This document shows, piece by piece, positions 51,517 through 59,892 of a stretch of DNA of 64,000 bases; the first letter of the stretch is position 1; each line of letters opens with the position of its first letter. The DNA is taken from contig NZ_JHXD01000007.1 in NCBI RefSeq assembly GCF_000687715.1, positions 1 to 64,000 on the forward strand, written 5' to 3'. Made by a program: the position numbers and the translations under genes. The notes beneath the pieces were generated by a model, which did no database searches, was not told where the DNA came from, and worked only from the letters and a program-made list of their open reading frames with translations. This DNA comes from Xylanibacter ruminicola Ga6B6. Its GTDB lineage: Bacteria > Bacteroidota > Bacteroidia > Bacteroidales > Bacteroidaceae.

Positions 51517-52509
51517 TTAATCTATAAGAACTGCTTTAAATACAAATTGGATAAATTTTGAATTATCAGACTTAAGCGTATATACGAAGCGGACTCTGAA
51601 TTCCGTCCCAGCCTCTTGGCCAGGATATGCACCGATATATACAGCTCCTTCATCTCCATGACTTTCAACAAAATAGTTAGGTTTATCTGCCCACTTCATG
51701 ATATTGCCATCAGCATCACACCAATAGCCCATACCACTTGCAGTATATGCCTGATCTGTAATCCAATTTCCGTCTTTATCAAGCATATATAGAACCATAT
51801 CACCATCTGTACTTTGAATAGCGTTACAAAACTCTTTGACCGTCATACCAAATGCATCTTTGATATTATCCTCATAGGCATTAAGATCAACAACATAAGG
51901 TGTATAGTCCGTATTTGGCACATTAATCGTTACGATATTTGATGAAGGATCACTAACCTTATATGAGATAGAGAATCGCACATACATATCGTAGTCTTTC
52001 TTATTATCAACGGCAAAACCTACATTAACAGTACCGTTCATACCATCTTCAACCGTCTCAGGTACAGATACCACGATTTGCTTATTTGCTTTATCAAGTT
52101 CTACAGCAACCTGAGCATTAGTTTCTGTGGTCACACCGCCTGCAGAATTGTAATACCATCCTGTAGTTCCTTTTGTAGGAGCAGTTTTGTCCCAGGCACC
52201 TCGCGATGGGTTGATATTATAAAATACAATATCACCTGTCTCCAAACCTGCAAAGACATCGTCAACAGTCATCTTCAGTTTTGTCTGAATCTGCTCAGCA
52301 TAATCTTTAAGATTTATTGTTTGAGCAGCTAAATGTCCAATCTTAAACTCCACCGAATTGCTAATCGTGGCACTGGCGTCGGTGCGCAGATAAGGAGCCT
52401 CGTTGGGACCATACACGTGCTTGGTGACGGCATCGTTGGGGTCGTCGCTACAGGCGGTAAAGCCCAGCGCCAAACAAGCCATTGCTATATATAATATGTT
52501 CTTTTTCAT
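51517..52509 (-). CDS. DUF4859-repeat surface lipoprotein
   Basis: A 330-residue lipoprotein (lipobox ALGFTACSDD). Two tandem DUF4859-like domains are visible, about residues 50-165 (MTVDDVFAGLETGDIVFYNI then GTTGWYYNSAGG) and 195-330 (FGMTVKEFCNAIQSTDGDMV then GMGYWCDADGNIMKW). It takes the SusE/F-like position after susD, so it is a good candidate for the surface glycan-binding protein of the locus. The ATG at 52509 is used; a TTG nine bases upstream is rejected. Much of the gene is AT-rich compared with susC and susD. Confidence 0.72.
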   Translation of the reverse strand: MKKNILYIAMACLALGFTACSDDPNDAVTKHVYGPNEAPYLRTDASATISNSVEFKIGHLAAQTINLKDYAEQIQTKLKMTVDDVFAGLETGDIVFYNINPSRGAWDKTAPTKGTTGWYYNSAGGVTTETNAQVAVELDKANKQIVVSVPETVEDGMNGTVNVGFAVDNKKDYDMYVRFSISYKVSDPSSNIVTINVPNTDYTPYVVDLNAYEDNIKDAFGMTVKEFCNAIQSTDGDMVLYMLDKDGNWITDQAYTASGMGYWCDADGNIMKWADKPNYFVESHGDEGAVYIGAYPGQEAGTEFRVRFVYTLKSDNSKFIQFVFKAVLID

Positions 52510-52558
52510 AATTTTCAATTGTCAATTATCAATTATCAATTTTCAATTTTCAATTTAT
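52510..52558 (-). repeat. TTGA-type short tandem repeat before the DUF4859 gene
   Basis: Degenerate tandem units of 7-8 bp (AATTGAAAATTGATAATTG on the minus strand and similar) fill the 50 bp between susD and the DUF4859 gene. Such AT-rich slippage-prone repeats are often seen between Bacteroidetes PUL genes. They may tune or vary translation. Confidence 0.7.
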
Positions 52559-52560
52559 AA

Positions 52561-54231
52561 TCAGTTCGCAGCTGTATAGCCAGGATTCTGCTTCAGCTTG
52601 GGGTTACCGTCGAGGGCATCCTGAGGGATAGGGAAAATGTCGGTATGTCGGTCGGCCTCGGGATCCTTACAGAACCACGATTTACCGCAGTACACGTTCA
52701 TATTCGTTCCTTTAATCGTAAAGCGGATGATATCATCGCGACGATGGGCCTCGCAAACAAACTCACGAGCCAGCTCGTCGAGCAGTCCACCCAGTTCTAT
52801 GTCGTCGCCACCCTGGTAGTTCTCTACCCAGTTGTCGGCACCACCCAGTTCACCAGTATTCTCGCGATGTCCGTAGTTGTACTTACTGCCACCCTTCAGC
52901 TGGGCTGCGGTAACCTTGGCCTTCGATGGGTCGGCCTTGAAGTTACGGGCACGTACCTGAGTAACCAATGCAGCGGCATCGTCCTCAGTCTCACCATTAT
53001 AACCACCTAAGCGCAGCAGGCACTCAGCCTTCATCAGCAGGGCATCGGCATAGCGATAGTAAGGCACATCGTCGTAGCTGGTACCATAGTCGCCACTCTT
53101 GATCTCATACTTAATCAGGCGCCAGCTCTCCATGGGATAGCAGCCAGGATTGTCGATGCTATGCAGTTCGCGGGTGTAGTCGAGGGGCTCGCCATCCAGC
53201 AGGATAGGACTACCATCCATCGCATACTGTGGGCCGCCTGCCCAGGTGTTCTCCAAACGGGTGTCGCCATCCTCGTAGATATCCAGGAACTGTGGGAACA
53301 CGATACCACCGCCTGTAGCCCAACCTGAGAAGTTCCAGCGGGCACGGCCTGCATTGTGGATCCAGAGGTTAGCCATGAAGTTACCACCGGCATACTTATT
53401 CTCGAACACAATACCGAAGATGATTTCGGGCGAGGCCGAGATGTCCTCCAGGAAGTTATCGCTGTAGTTGGCAGCCAGTGAGAACTTACCCGAGTTGATG
53501 ATGACGTTCAGGCAGTCGATACACTTCTGATAGTAACTATTATCCTTATTGTTAGGGAACCAGGCGTCGTGGTTCAGATAGAGCTTGGCCAACTGCATGT
53601 AGGCAGCATACTTACTGAGCTTGCCCAACGAGATGTCGTCGCCGCACTGGTCGGCCACTTCCTTCAGCTCACTCTCAATCCACTTATAAGTCACCTCGGG
53701 AGCTGCCTGATCAGGTGTCCATCCATCAGGGTGAACGAAAGTGGTATCCAGAGGGATGTTACGGAACAGGTCGAACAGATTATAGTAGTACATGGCACGA
53801 TAAGCACGTACCTGTGCCTTAATGAGTTCGCTGCTAGCCACCTGCTCGTTAGCCAGAATCTGGTTGCAGGCATTTACACCAGCATAGTTATTGGACCAGT
53901 TTACCGAGAAGTGACCAATACCCGAGTTGAACTCGTGCTTATGCATTGAGATATACAGGTCGCCCCAGCCGATACCAATACGGTTTGGGATACCCCATAC
54001 GTCGGAACTCTCGTCCATAATGTCGGCCATACCGAACCATCCCCAATACACGTCGCGCAGACTGCTGTAAACAGGTGCAATGGTAGCTTCGAGGTCGGCA
54101 TCAGTAAACTCGTACTTCTCAGAGGCCAGGCGTGAGTAGATGGTCTCATCGAGGTTAGTACATCCACCGATGGTAAGGCCAGCGGCGCCCACCATAGCGG
54201 AAACGATGATTTTGTTGTATATTGCTTTCAT
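52561..54231 (-). CDS. susD: SusD/RagB-family glycan-binding lipoprotein
   Basis: A 556-residue surface lipoprotein (lipobox TIGGC) with the TPR-like helical SusD fold. Signs include LRDVYWGWFGMADIMDESS, an AYRAMYYYNLFDLFRNIPL segment in the early helical bundle (about residues 145-165), YADALLMKAECLLRLGGYN and LDELAREFVCEAHRRDDIIRF near the end. It would cap the SusC transporter and bind the substrate at the cell surface. The ATG at 54231 falls inside the last codons of susC; an earlier GTG/TTG-type start is not needed. It closes the conserved pair with the SusC gene. Confidence 0.93.
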   Translation of the reverse strand: MKAIYNKIIVSAMVGAAGLTIGGCTNLDETIYSRLASEKYEFTDADLEATIAPVYSSLRDVYWGWFGMADIMDESSDVWGIPNRIGIGWGDLYISMHKHEFNSGIGHFSVNWSNNYAGVNACNQILANEQVASSELIKAQVRAYRAMYYYNLFDLFRNIPLDTTFVHPDGWTPDQAAPEVTYKWIESELKEVADQCGDDISLGKLSKYAAYMQLAKLYLNHDAWFPNNKDNSYYQKCIDCLNVIINSGKFSLAANYSDNFLEDISASPEIIFGIVFENKYAGGNFMANLWIHNAGRARWNFSGWATGGGIVFPQFLDIYEDGDTRLENTWAGGPQYAMDGSPILLDGEPLDYTRELHSIDNPGCYPMESWRLIKYEIKSGDYGTSYDDVPYYRYADALLMKAECLLRLGGYNGETEDDAAALVTQVRARNFKADPSKAKVTAAQLKGGSKYNYGHRENTGELGGADNWVENYQGGDDIELGGLLDELAREFVCEAHRRDDIIRFTIKGTNMNVYCGKSWFCKDPEADRHTDIFPIPQDALDGNPKLKQNPGYTAAN

Positions 54232-54244
54232 TGTAGTAACAGTT

Positions 54245-57220
54245 TTAGAATGTAACATTTAAACCAAATGTATAAGTGCGGATAGTGGGATACTTGTCGC
54301 GGCTGTCGATACCAGAGTACTGGGGATCGCCATTCGAGAGCTCAGGATCCAGACCATTGTATGAGGTAATGGTGAACACATTGTCGGCCGAGAGGTAAGC
54401 GCGGATGGCTTTTACATACTTGTTGGCCTTCAATGGCACGTTGTAACCCAATGTAACGTTCGAGAGCTTCAGGTAGTTACCATTGCTCAGGTAGTAGCTG
54501 ACGAATGTCTGCTTCTGGGCAGCCTTCAGCACGTTGCCATCTCCATAAGGAGCCACAGCAGCATCCTTCAAACGGTTATAGGTAACGGCATTGTTCTGAT
54601 AGTAGGCACGGGCCTCGTTCAGAATCTTGTAGCCAAACTGACCGGTAAACTGCATGTTCAAATCAAAATCCTTATACTTAAAGGTGTTGCTCCAACCAAT
54701 ATTAAACTTAGGAATGGCGTTACCCAGGTTCTGATAGTAAGTCTCCTTATCGGTCAGCATGTTATCATTAAACTCCTCAACCTCGCCGGTGGTAGGATTC
54801 TCAATCAGCCAGAGACCATTCTCGCTAACACCAACCGACTTCAGGCCGTACCACTGTCCGAGTGGTTTGCCAACTTCCATAATCTGTGTCGACAGTGAGA
54901 TAGGCTCGCCAAGGTAAGCAATATAGTGCTTGTTGGCAGTCTCGTAAAGATCGTTACTCAAGCTGAGCAGCTTGGTAGCGTTGTGCGCAAAGGTAGCAGT
55001 GGTTTTCCACTCAAAATCCTTGGTACGTACGGGAATGGCATTGATAGCCACCTCGATACCCTGGTTGCGCATCTCGCCTACGTTAGCCAATGTCTGGTTG
55101 TAGAGGTTTGGTGGAACAGGCACATCGTAATACCAAAGCATATCAACGGTCTTTTTGTGATAAGCATCAATGCTACCCCAGATACGATCGCCAAGCACGG
55201 CAAAGTCGATACCAACGTTATACTCGGTACTCTTCTCCCACTTCAGGTCGGGGTTAGGGTTCTGGTCAACCTTCAAGCCCTGCTTCCAGGTACCATTATC
55301 ATAATAGTAAGGCGAACCCAGTGCCCAGGTGGTAAGCGACAGATAGCGACCACTTGGGATTACACCTGTAACACCCACGCCAGCACGCAGCTTCAAGCTA
55401 TTGAGCCAACTCTTAGTGCCCTGCATAAACTTCTCGTTAGAGATGGTCCAACCCAAAGAGGCTGATGGGAACGAACCCCACTTGTTGTTTGCACCGAACT
55501 TTGAAGAACCCTCGCGACGCATTGACAGCAGCACGTTGTACTTATCGGCAAAACCGTAGCTTACACGACCGAAGAAACCTACCAGCGTGTCGTCGCTCTT
55601 GCCGCTACCCATGCCGGCCTTACCATCCTTCAGGTACTGACCAACACCCAGGTTGTTATACTGGAAGAAATCGTTCAGGAAGTTAGTATTATTGGCATAG
55701 AAGTTCTCATCTACCTGATACTGGTAGCTGTAACCTACGAGTGCCTCGAAACGGTGGTCGCCCCACTGGTGCTTGTAGGTTGAGGTGAGCTCCAGATTGT
55801 TGGTCTTGTTGTATGCATAGCTATGGTAAGCATAACCTGTGCGATACTCAGAACGCTGACCATAGTAGTTCGACGACTGGTAACCCTCGTCGTGAGCATT
55901 GTAGCGCTCGGTAGAGAGCATCAGGTTGGTTTGCCAACCACGGATAGGCTCCACGGTGATATTACCTGTAAGTCGGGTGGTCTCGGTCTTGTACTCACCA
56001 GTCTGCTCGTTCAGTATGCTTACTGGGTTATAATAATAGTTGATACCAAAGTTCTCGTACCAGTTGCCATCCTCGTCGTAGATAGGCTCGGTGGGGTTAC
56101 GCATCAGGGCCTGGCGATATACCATCTGTCCGGCTGCATCTACAGGACCATTCTCGTGCCAACGCTTCAGGATGTTGAACTGCAGCTTCAGCATATCGTT
56201 GAACATCCAGTGACTCAATCCACCATTAAAGTGCATCTCCTTGCTATAGGTGTTGATGAACACACCCTGCTGGTCGCGATAGGTAAAGTCGGCATTATAA
56301 GAGGTGCTCTTGTTACCACCGCTGATGTTTACATTATGATTATGTGTGAGGGCTGTACGCGATACGGCATCCAACCAGTCGGTATCGTAACCACGATCGG
56401 TATAGTTGGTCAATCCGGCACGGATATCGTCGCCATCCATCATATCGAGTTTCTTGCCGAATGCGGCCAGCGATACATAGCCGCTGTAGTTGGCAGTTGT
56501 TTGGGCCTCGCGCTTGCCAGCCTTGGTGGTAATCAGGATTACGCCTGCAGCACCACGTGTACCATAGATAGCGGCAGCCGAAGCATCCTTCAGTACGTCG
56601 ATACTCTCGATATTCTCAGGAGCAACAGAGCTCAGACTGCCTTCCAGACCATCTACCAATACGAGTGGCGAGTTACCACCATAGAGCGAGATGATACCAC
56701 GCAAACGGATAGATGATGCAGCGCTGGGGTCACCCGAGCCGTTCGAGATAGTCAAACCTGCCACCTTACCTTTAATCAGCGCACCTGCATCGCGAATGTT
56801 ACCCTGTGCAAAATCCTCGGCCTTAACGCTGGTAATAGCCGATGTGATGTCGCCCTTACGCTGGGTACCATAACCAATCACAACCACCTCGTTCAGCAGG
56901 GCATTGTCTTCCTGCAAAACGACGTCAGTACCGGCTTGCACTTCCTGATTGATGTAACCCACATAAGAGATAACGAGTACAGCATTACGGCTTGACACAT
57001 TTAATAAGTAATTTCCGTCAAAGTCGGTAACGGTTGCATTCTTGGTGCCCTTTTCGGTTACCGTAGCGCCGATAATCGGTTCGCCCTTGGCATCCTTAAC
57101 AACACCTTTCACTTTCACACCTTGCTGAGTAATGGCAGCAACGGCTGGTGATGTGCTTTCGGAGGCGTAACCACAGAGTGTACCGCCCATCAAAAGCAAG
57201 CATAGAAGATTTCTATTCAT
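54245..57220 (-). CDS. susC: SusC/RagA TonB-dependent outer-membrane transporter
   Basis: A 991-residue barrel with signal peptide, an N-terminal carboxypeptidase-regulatory-like domain (GVVKDAKGEPIIGATVTEKG, about residues 38-57), a TonB box region (EVVVIGYGTQRKGDITSAI), a plug domain with the GTRGAAGVILITTK motif, and the terminal aromatic barrel strand (TFGLNVTF). It imports oligosaccharides with its SusD lid, powered by TonB. Start is 40 bp after the GH127 stop. Confidence 0.95.
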   Translation of the reverse strand: MNRNLLCLLLMGGTLCGYASESTSPAVAAITQQGVKVKGVVKDAKGEPIIGATVTEKGTKNATVTDFDGNYLLNVSSRNAVLVISYVGYINQEVQAGTDVVLQEDNALLNEVVVIGYGTQRKGDITSAITSVKAEDFAQGNIRDAGALIKGKVAGLTISNGSGDPSAASSIRLRGIISLYGGNSPLVLVDGLEGSLSSVAPENIESIDVLKDASAAAIYGTRGAAGVILITTKAGKREAQTTANYSGYVSLAAFGKKLDMMDGDDIRAGLTNYTDRGYDTDWLDAVSRTALTHNHNVNISGGNKSTSYNADFTYRDQQGVFINTYSKEMHFNGGLSHWMFNDMLKLQFNILKRWHENGPVDAAGQMVYRQALMRNPTEPIYDEDGNWYENFGINYYYNPVSILNEQTGEYKTETTRLTGNITVEPIRGWQTNLMLSTERYNAHDEGYQSSNYYGQRSEYRTGYAYHSYAYNKTNNLELTSTYKHQWGDHRFEALVGYSYQYQVDENFYANNTNFLNDFFQYNNLGVGQYLKDGKAGMGSGKSDDTLVGFFGRVSYGFADKYNVLLSMRREGSSKFGANNKWGSFPSASLGWTISNEKFMQGTKSWLNSLKLRAGVGVTGVIPSGRYLSLTTWALGSPYYYDNGTWKQGLKVDQNPNPDLKWEKSTEYNVGIDFAVLGDRIWGSIDAYHKKTVDMLWYYDVPVPPNLYNQTLANVGEMRNQGIEVAINAIPVRTKDFEWKTTATFAHNATKLLSLSNDLYETANKHYIAYLGEPISLSTQIMEVGKPLGQWYGLKSVGVSENGLWLIENPTTGEVEEFNDNMLTDKETYYQNLGNAIPKFNIGWSNTFKYKDFDLNMQFTGQFGYKILNEARAYYQNNAVTYNRLKDAAVAPYGDGNVLKAAQKQTFVSYYLSNGNYLKLSNVTLGYNVPLKANKYVKAIRAYLSADNVFTITSYNGLDPELSNGDPQYSGIDSRDKYPTIRTYTFGLNVTF

Positions 57221-57260
57221 ACCAATTTTACTTTTTAGGTTTATTAATGTTATACAATAG

Positions 57261-59663
57261 TTATTTGTTCACTTTCCACTCCAGTACGCCACCTGAGTTA
57301 CCAGGCTGCAACTTAGCGATAATCTTCAGTCCAGTAGTTTTTACGGGTTTGAAATCCACGCTGTTATAGCAGTCCTTCAGCACCGTGTAAGGGCTATGGT
57401 TCTCAACTTCCTGCCACTCATCGTTGGCATCCTTGTAATAGAGAGCCCACGAGGCAGGCATACGGAAATTACCATCGTAATGGTCGAACTCCAACCAATA
57501 AACCTGTACGTTGCTCACCTCGTAGGCTTGATCGAACTGGTAGCTGATAGCTTCGTTGGTTCCCTGCTTCAGCCACCAGTAATGGTATGGTTTTGATATA
57601 TCCGACGAACGCTTGGGCTCCCACTGATCGTTCACACCACTGGCCCAGGTATCAACAGGAGCTGTCTCGGGCGCATCGTTCTGGATAGGGCCACGATTAG
57701 AAAACGTTTGGGCCTTGCTGGCGATAGAAGGCTGCGGTGTGGCTACAGCCTTGGTGGGAGAATTGGCCACCCATATCTCCATCTGCTGCGCTCCGCGGTT
57801 GTTCCAGGTAGAATAAGGGATGGCACGGAACGTTACATCCTTGATGGTGCCATCGGGCTGCAACTGCTTAGCATCGCCACTAAGTGTAACAACACCATTC
57901 AGAAGGTCAGCATCGTACTGAGCTGTAATGGCTGCCGAATTCAGGATATACTTATTAAACACCTGACCATCAAGTTGGTCGGAACCCTCCAGACAGTAAA
58001 CGATAGGTCCACGCTCCAGTGCCACTTTGCCGCGATCGTCCTCAGCATTATCGTTAGCCACGATACGGCGCACACTCATAGGGAAGTCGATATCAATCAC
58101 ATCACCCTTTTTCCAGTTGCGGTTAATGGTGGCGTAATCGGTGTTTTCTACTGCCACCTGCTTGCCATTTACAGTAATGGCAAAGGCAGGGGCAGCATCG
58201 TTATAATAATAGAGAGTGTTGTTGGTTGGTGATGATTTGAGCCAGCTGGGGATACGCAGTTTGATGGCGAACTTACCACTACCCTTAGTCACCTTAATAC
58301 GGATTTTGCCTTCCCAGGGATAGTTGGTGGTCTGCTCCAGTTCTACCTTGCCAATCTTGGCTTTGCCCTGTGCATACAGGTTTACGTAGATGTCCCTACC
58401 CTGCTGGGCGTACATATAACCAGGCACCGAAGCCACAAAACGAGTAATGTTACCTGGACAGCAGGCACAACCGAACCACTTCTGGCGCTCGTGTTCGCCA
58501 TCGCTCTCCAGCACATTGTCGTAGAAGAACTTATCGCCGCTCAGCGATACACCACTCAACACATTATTATATAGTGCACGCTCGCAAACGTCGATATATT
58601 TGCTCTCGCCTGTAGCCAGGAACATACGATAGTTCCAGTAAACATTGGCGATAGCAGCACATGTTTCGCAATAAGCCGTGTGGTTATACAGTTCGTAGTT
58701 AGGTCCGAAGCCCTCGCCCTGCGGACGACTGCCTATACCGCCTGTGATGAAAAGCTTTTTCGAAGACATATTCTCCCAAATGCGCTTAAGGGCCTCAAAA
58801 TAAGCCTTGTCGCCAGTGAGTGCTGCCACATCGGCCACACCACTGTACAGATAGCCTGCACGCACGGCATGACCTACTATCTCCTGTTGCTGCAAGATAG
58901 GCATATGGTCCTGCGAATACTCCGAAGGATGATGACCATCGGTACAACGACCTGTCTCATCCACGAAATACTTGGCACCTTCCAGATATTTCTTGTTGCC
59001 AGTTACCTTATACAGCTTGCAGAGCGCCATCTCGATGATAGGATGACCGCCCGGACGATGAATCTGACCCTCGTTAGGTCCGAAGGTCTTGCAAACCAGG
59101 TTGGCATTTTTGATAGCCACATTCAGGAATGTCTTCTTGCCTGTAGCACGATAGTGGGCAACGGCACTCTCGATGAGGTGACCAGAGTTGTAGAGTTCGT
59201 GCGAGTTAATCTTCTCCCACTTGTGTGTGCCCCACCATCCGCTCAGGCGCGTACATTTATTAGTAACACACGTAGTAAGATAGCCATCGGGCTCCTGAGC
59301 CTTGGCGATGATGTTAATCACTGAGTCGAGATAATGATCGAGTTTGGCATCGTAATGTACGGCGAGTGAGTAGCTGGCACCTTCGATAACCTTATATGGA
59401 TCGGTATCATCGAACGAGAAATCGCCCTTGTGCTCGCCCTTGATAAGTCCGGCGGCGATGGCAAAGTTGTCGAAACGACCATTCACCTCGCACTCATGGA
59501 AAGCCGAGGGAATGCTGACGGTACGATTGATCTCGATACGTGGCGACCAGAATCCGTCGTTGAGGTGAACCTGAGTGAAGGGCACCTCCTGAATTTGTGT
59601 CTGGGCTGCTGCCGAAAGGCTGATACTTGCAACCCCGATAACTGATAACAATAGTCTATTCAT
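57261..59663 (-). CDS. Glycoside hydrolase family 127 (beta-L-arabinofuranosidase)
   Basis: An 800-residue secreted enzyme; signal peptide MNRLLLSVIGVASISLSAAAQ. The (alpha/alpha)6 catalytic domain carries the GH127 zinc-thiolate site: YCETCAA (Glu333 and Cys335) and FGCACCPGN (Cys401 and the neighbouring Cys402), equivalent to the Glu-Cys-Cys-Cys set of characterised beta-L-arabinofuranosidase HypBA1, where the first Cys of the pair is the nucleophile. The C-terminal 150 residues form a discoidin/F5-8-type beta-sandwich. First gene of the PUL operon. Substrate expected: beta-L-Araf linkages, as in hydroxyproline-bound arabinosides of plant extensin; other arabinose-containing glycans are possible. 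Confidence 0.92.
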   Translation of the reverse strand: MNRLLLSVIGVASISLSAAAQTQIQEVPFTQVHLNDGFWSPRIEINRTVSIPSAFHECEVNGRFDNFAIAAGLIKGEHKGDFSFDDTDPYKVIEGASYSLAVHYDAKLDHYLDSVINIIAKAQEPDGYLTTCVTNKCTRLSGWWGTHKWEKINSHELYNSGHLIESAVAHYRATGKKTFLNVAIKNANLVCKTFGPNEGQIHRPGGHPIIEMALCKLYKVTGNKKYLEGAKYFVDETGRCTDGHHPSEYSQDHMPILQQQEIVGHAVRAGYLYSGVADVAALTGDKAYFEALKRIWENMSSKKLFITGGIGSRPQGEGFGPNYELYNHTAYCETCAAIANVYWNYRMFLATGESKYIDVCERALYNNVLSGVSLSGDKFFYDNVLESDGEHERQKWFGCACCPGNITRFVASVPGYMYAQQGRDIYVNLYAQGKAKIGKVELEQTTNYPWEGKIRIKVTKGSGKFAIKLRIPSWLKSSPTNNTLYYYNDAAPAFAITVNGKQVAVENTDYATINRNWKKGDVIDIDFPMSVRRIVANDNAEDDRGKVALERGPIVYCLEGSDQLDGQVFNKYILNSAAITAQYDADLLNGVVTLSGDAKQLQPDGTIKDVTFRAIPYSTWNNRGAQQMEIWVANSPTKAVATPQPSIASKAQTFSNRGPIQNDAPETAPVDTWASGVNDQWEPKRSSDISKPYHYWWLKQGTNEAISYQFDQAYEVSNVQVYWLEFDHYDGNFRMPASWALYYKDANDEWQEVENHSPYTVLKDCYNSVDFKPVKTTGLKIIAKLQPGNSGGVLEWKVNK

Positions 59664-59712
59664 TATTATACTTGTTATTGTTAGTAATCGTTAGAGTTTT
59701 TGATTTCGACTG

Positions 59713-59720
59713 CAAAGTAA
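59713..59720 (-). promoter_or_regulatory. Promoter -7 box of the PUL operon (GH127 side)
   Basis: Minus-strand TTACTTTG, one base from TAnnTTTG, about 50 nt before the GH127 ATG. Its distance to the nearest regulator half-site (32 bp between the GTC core at 59752 and the box) equals that on the GH97 side, which supports the assignment. Confidence 0.65.
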
Positions 59721-59747
59721 CATAAAAAAGGTGTAAACGGATGAAAG

Positions 59748-59833
59748 AATAGTCCAAGATACTAACAAAATAGTCTAAATACAGATAAAATAAGGCTTTT
59801 TAGACGATTTTGCCATCGAGATTAGACGATATT
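59748..59833. promoter_or_regulatory. Divergent HTCS operator: two pairs of TTAGAC(G/T)ATT half-sites
   Basis: Half-sites on the minus strand: TTGGACTATT (core 59752-59754) and TTTAGACTATTTT (core 59773-59775), 21 bp apart. Half-sites on the plus strand: TTTTAGACGATTTT (core 59803-59805) and GATTAGACGATATT (core 59825-59827), 22 bp apart. Each pair points to its own promoter. The pair architecture (two helical turns, direct repeats) is what an AraC-type HTCS domain would bind. Confidence 0.72.
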
Positions 59834-59858
59834 TTTATTCCGTTTAGCCGAAAGTTAC

Positions 59859-59866
59859 TATCTTTG
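59859..59866 (+). promoter_or_regulatory. Promoter -7 box of GH97 and GH43
   Basis: TATCTTTG, about 27 nt before the GH97 ATG. No TTG element at the normal position; the HTCS sites may replace it. Confidence 0.72.
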
Positions 59867-59892
59867 CACCAGAAATCAAAACTCTAACAAAA

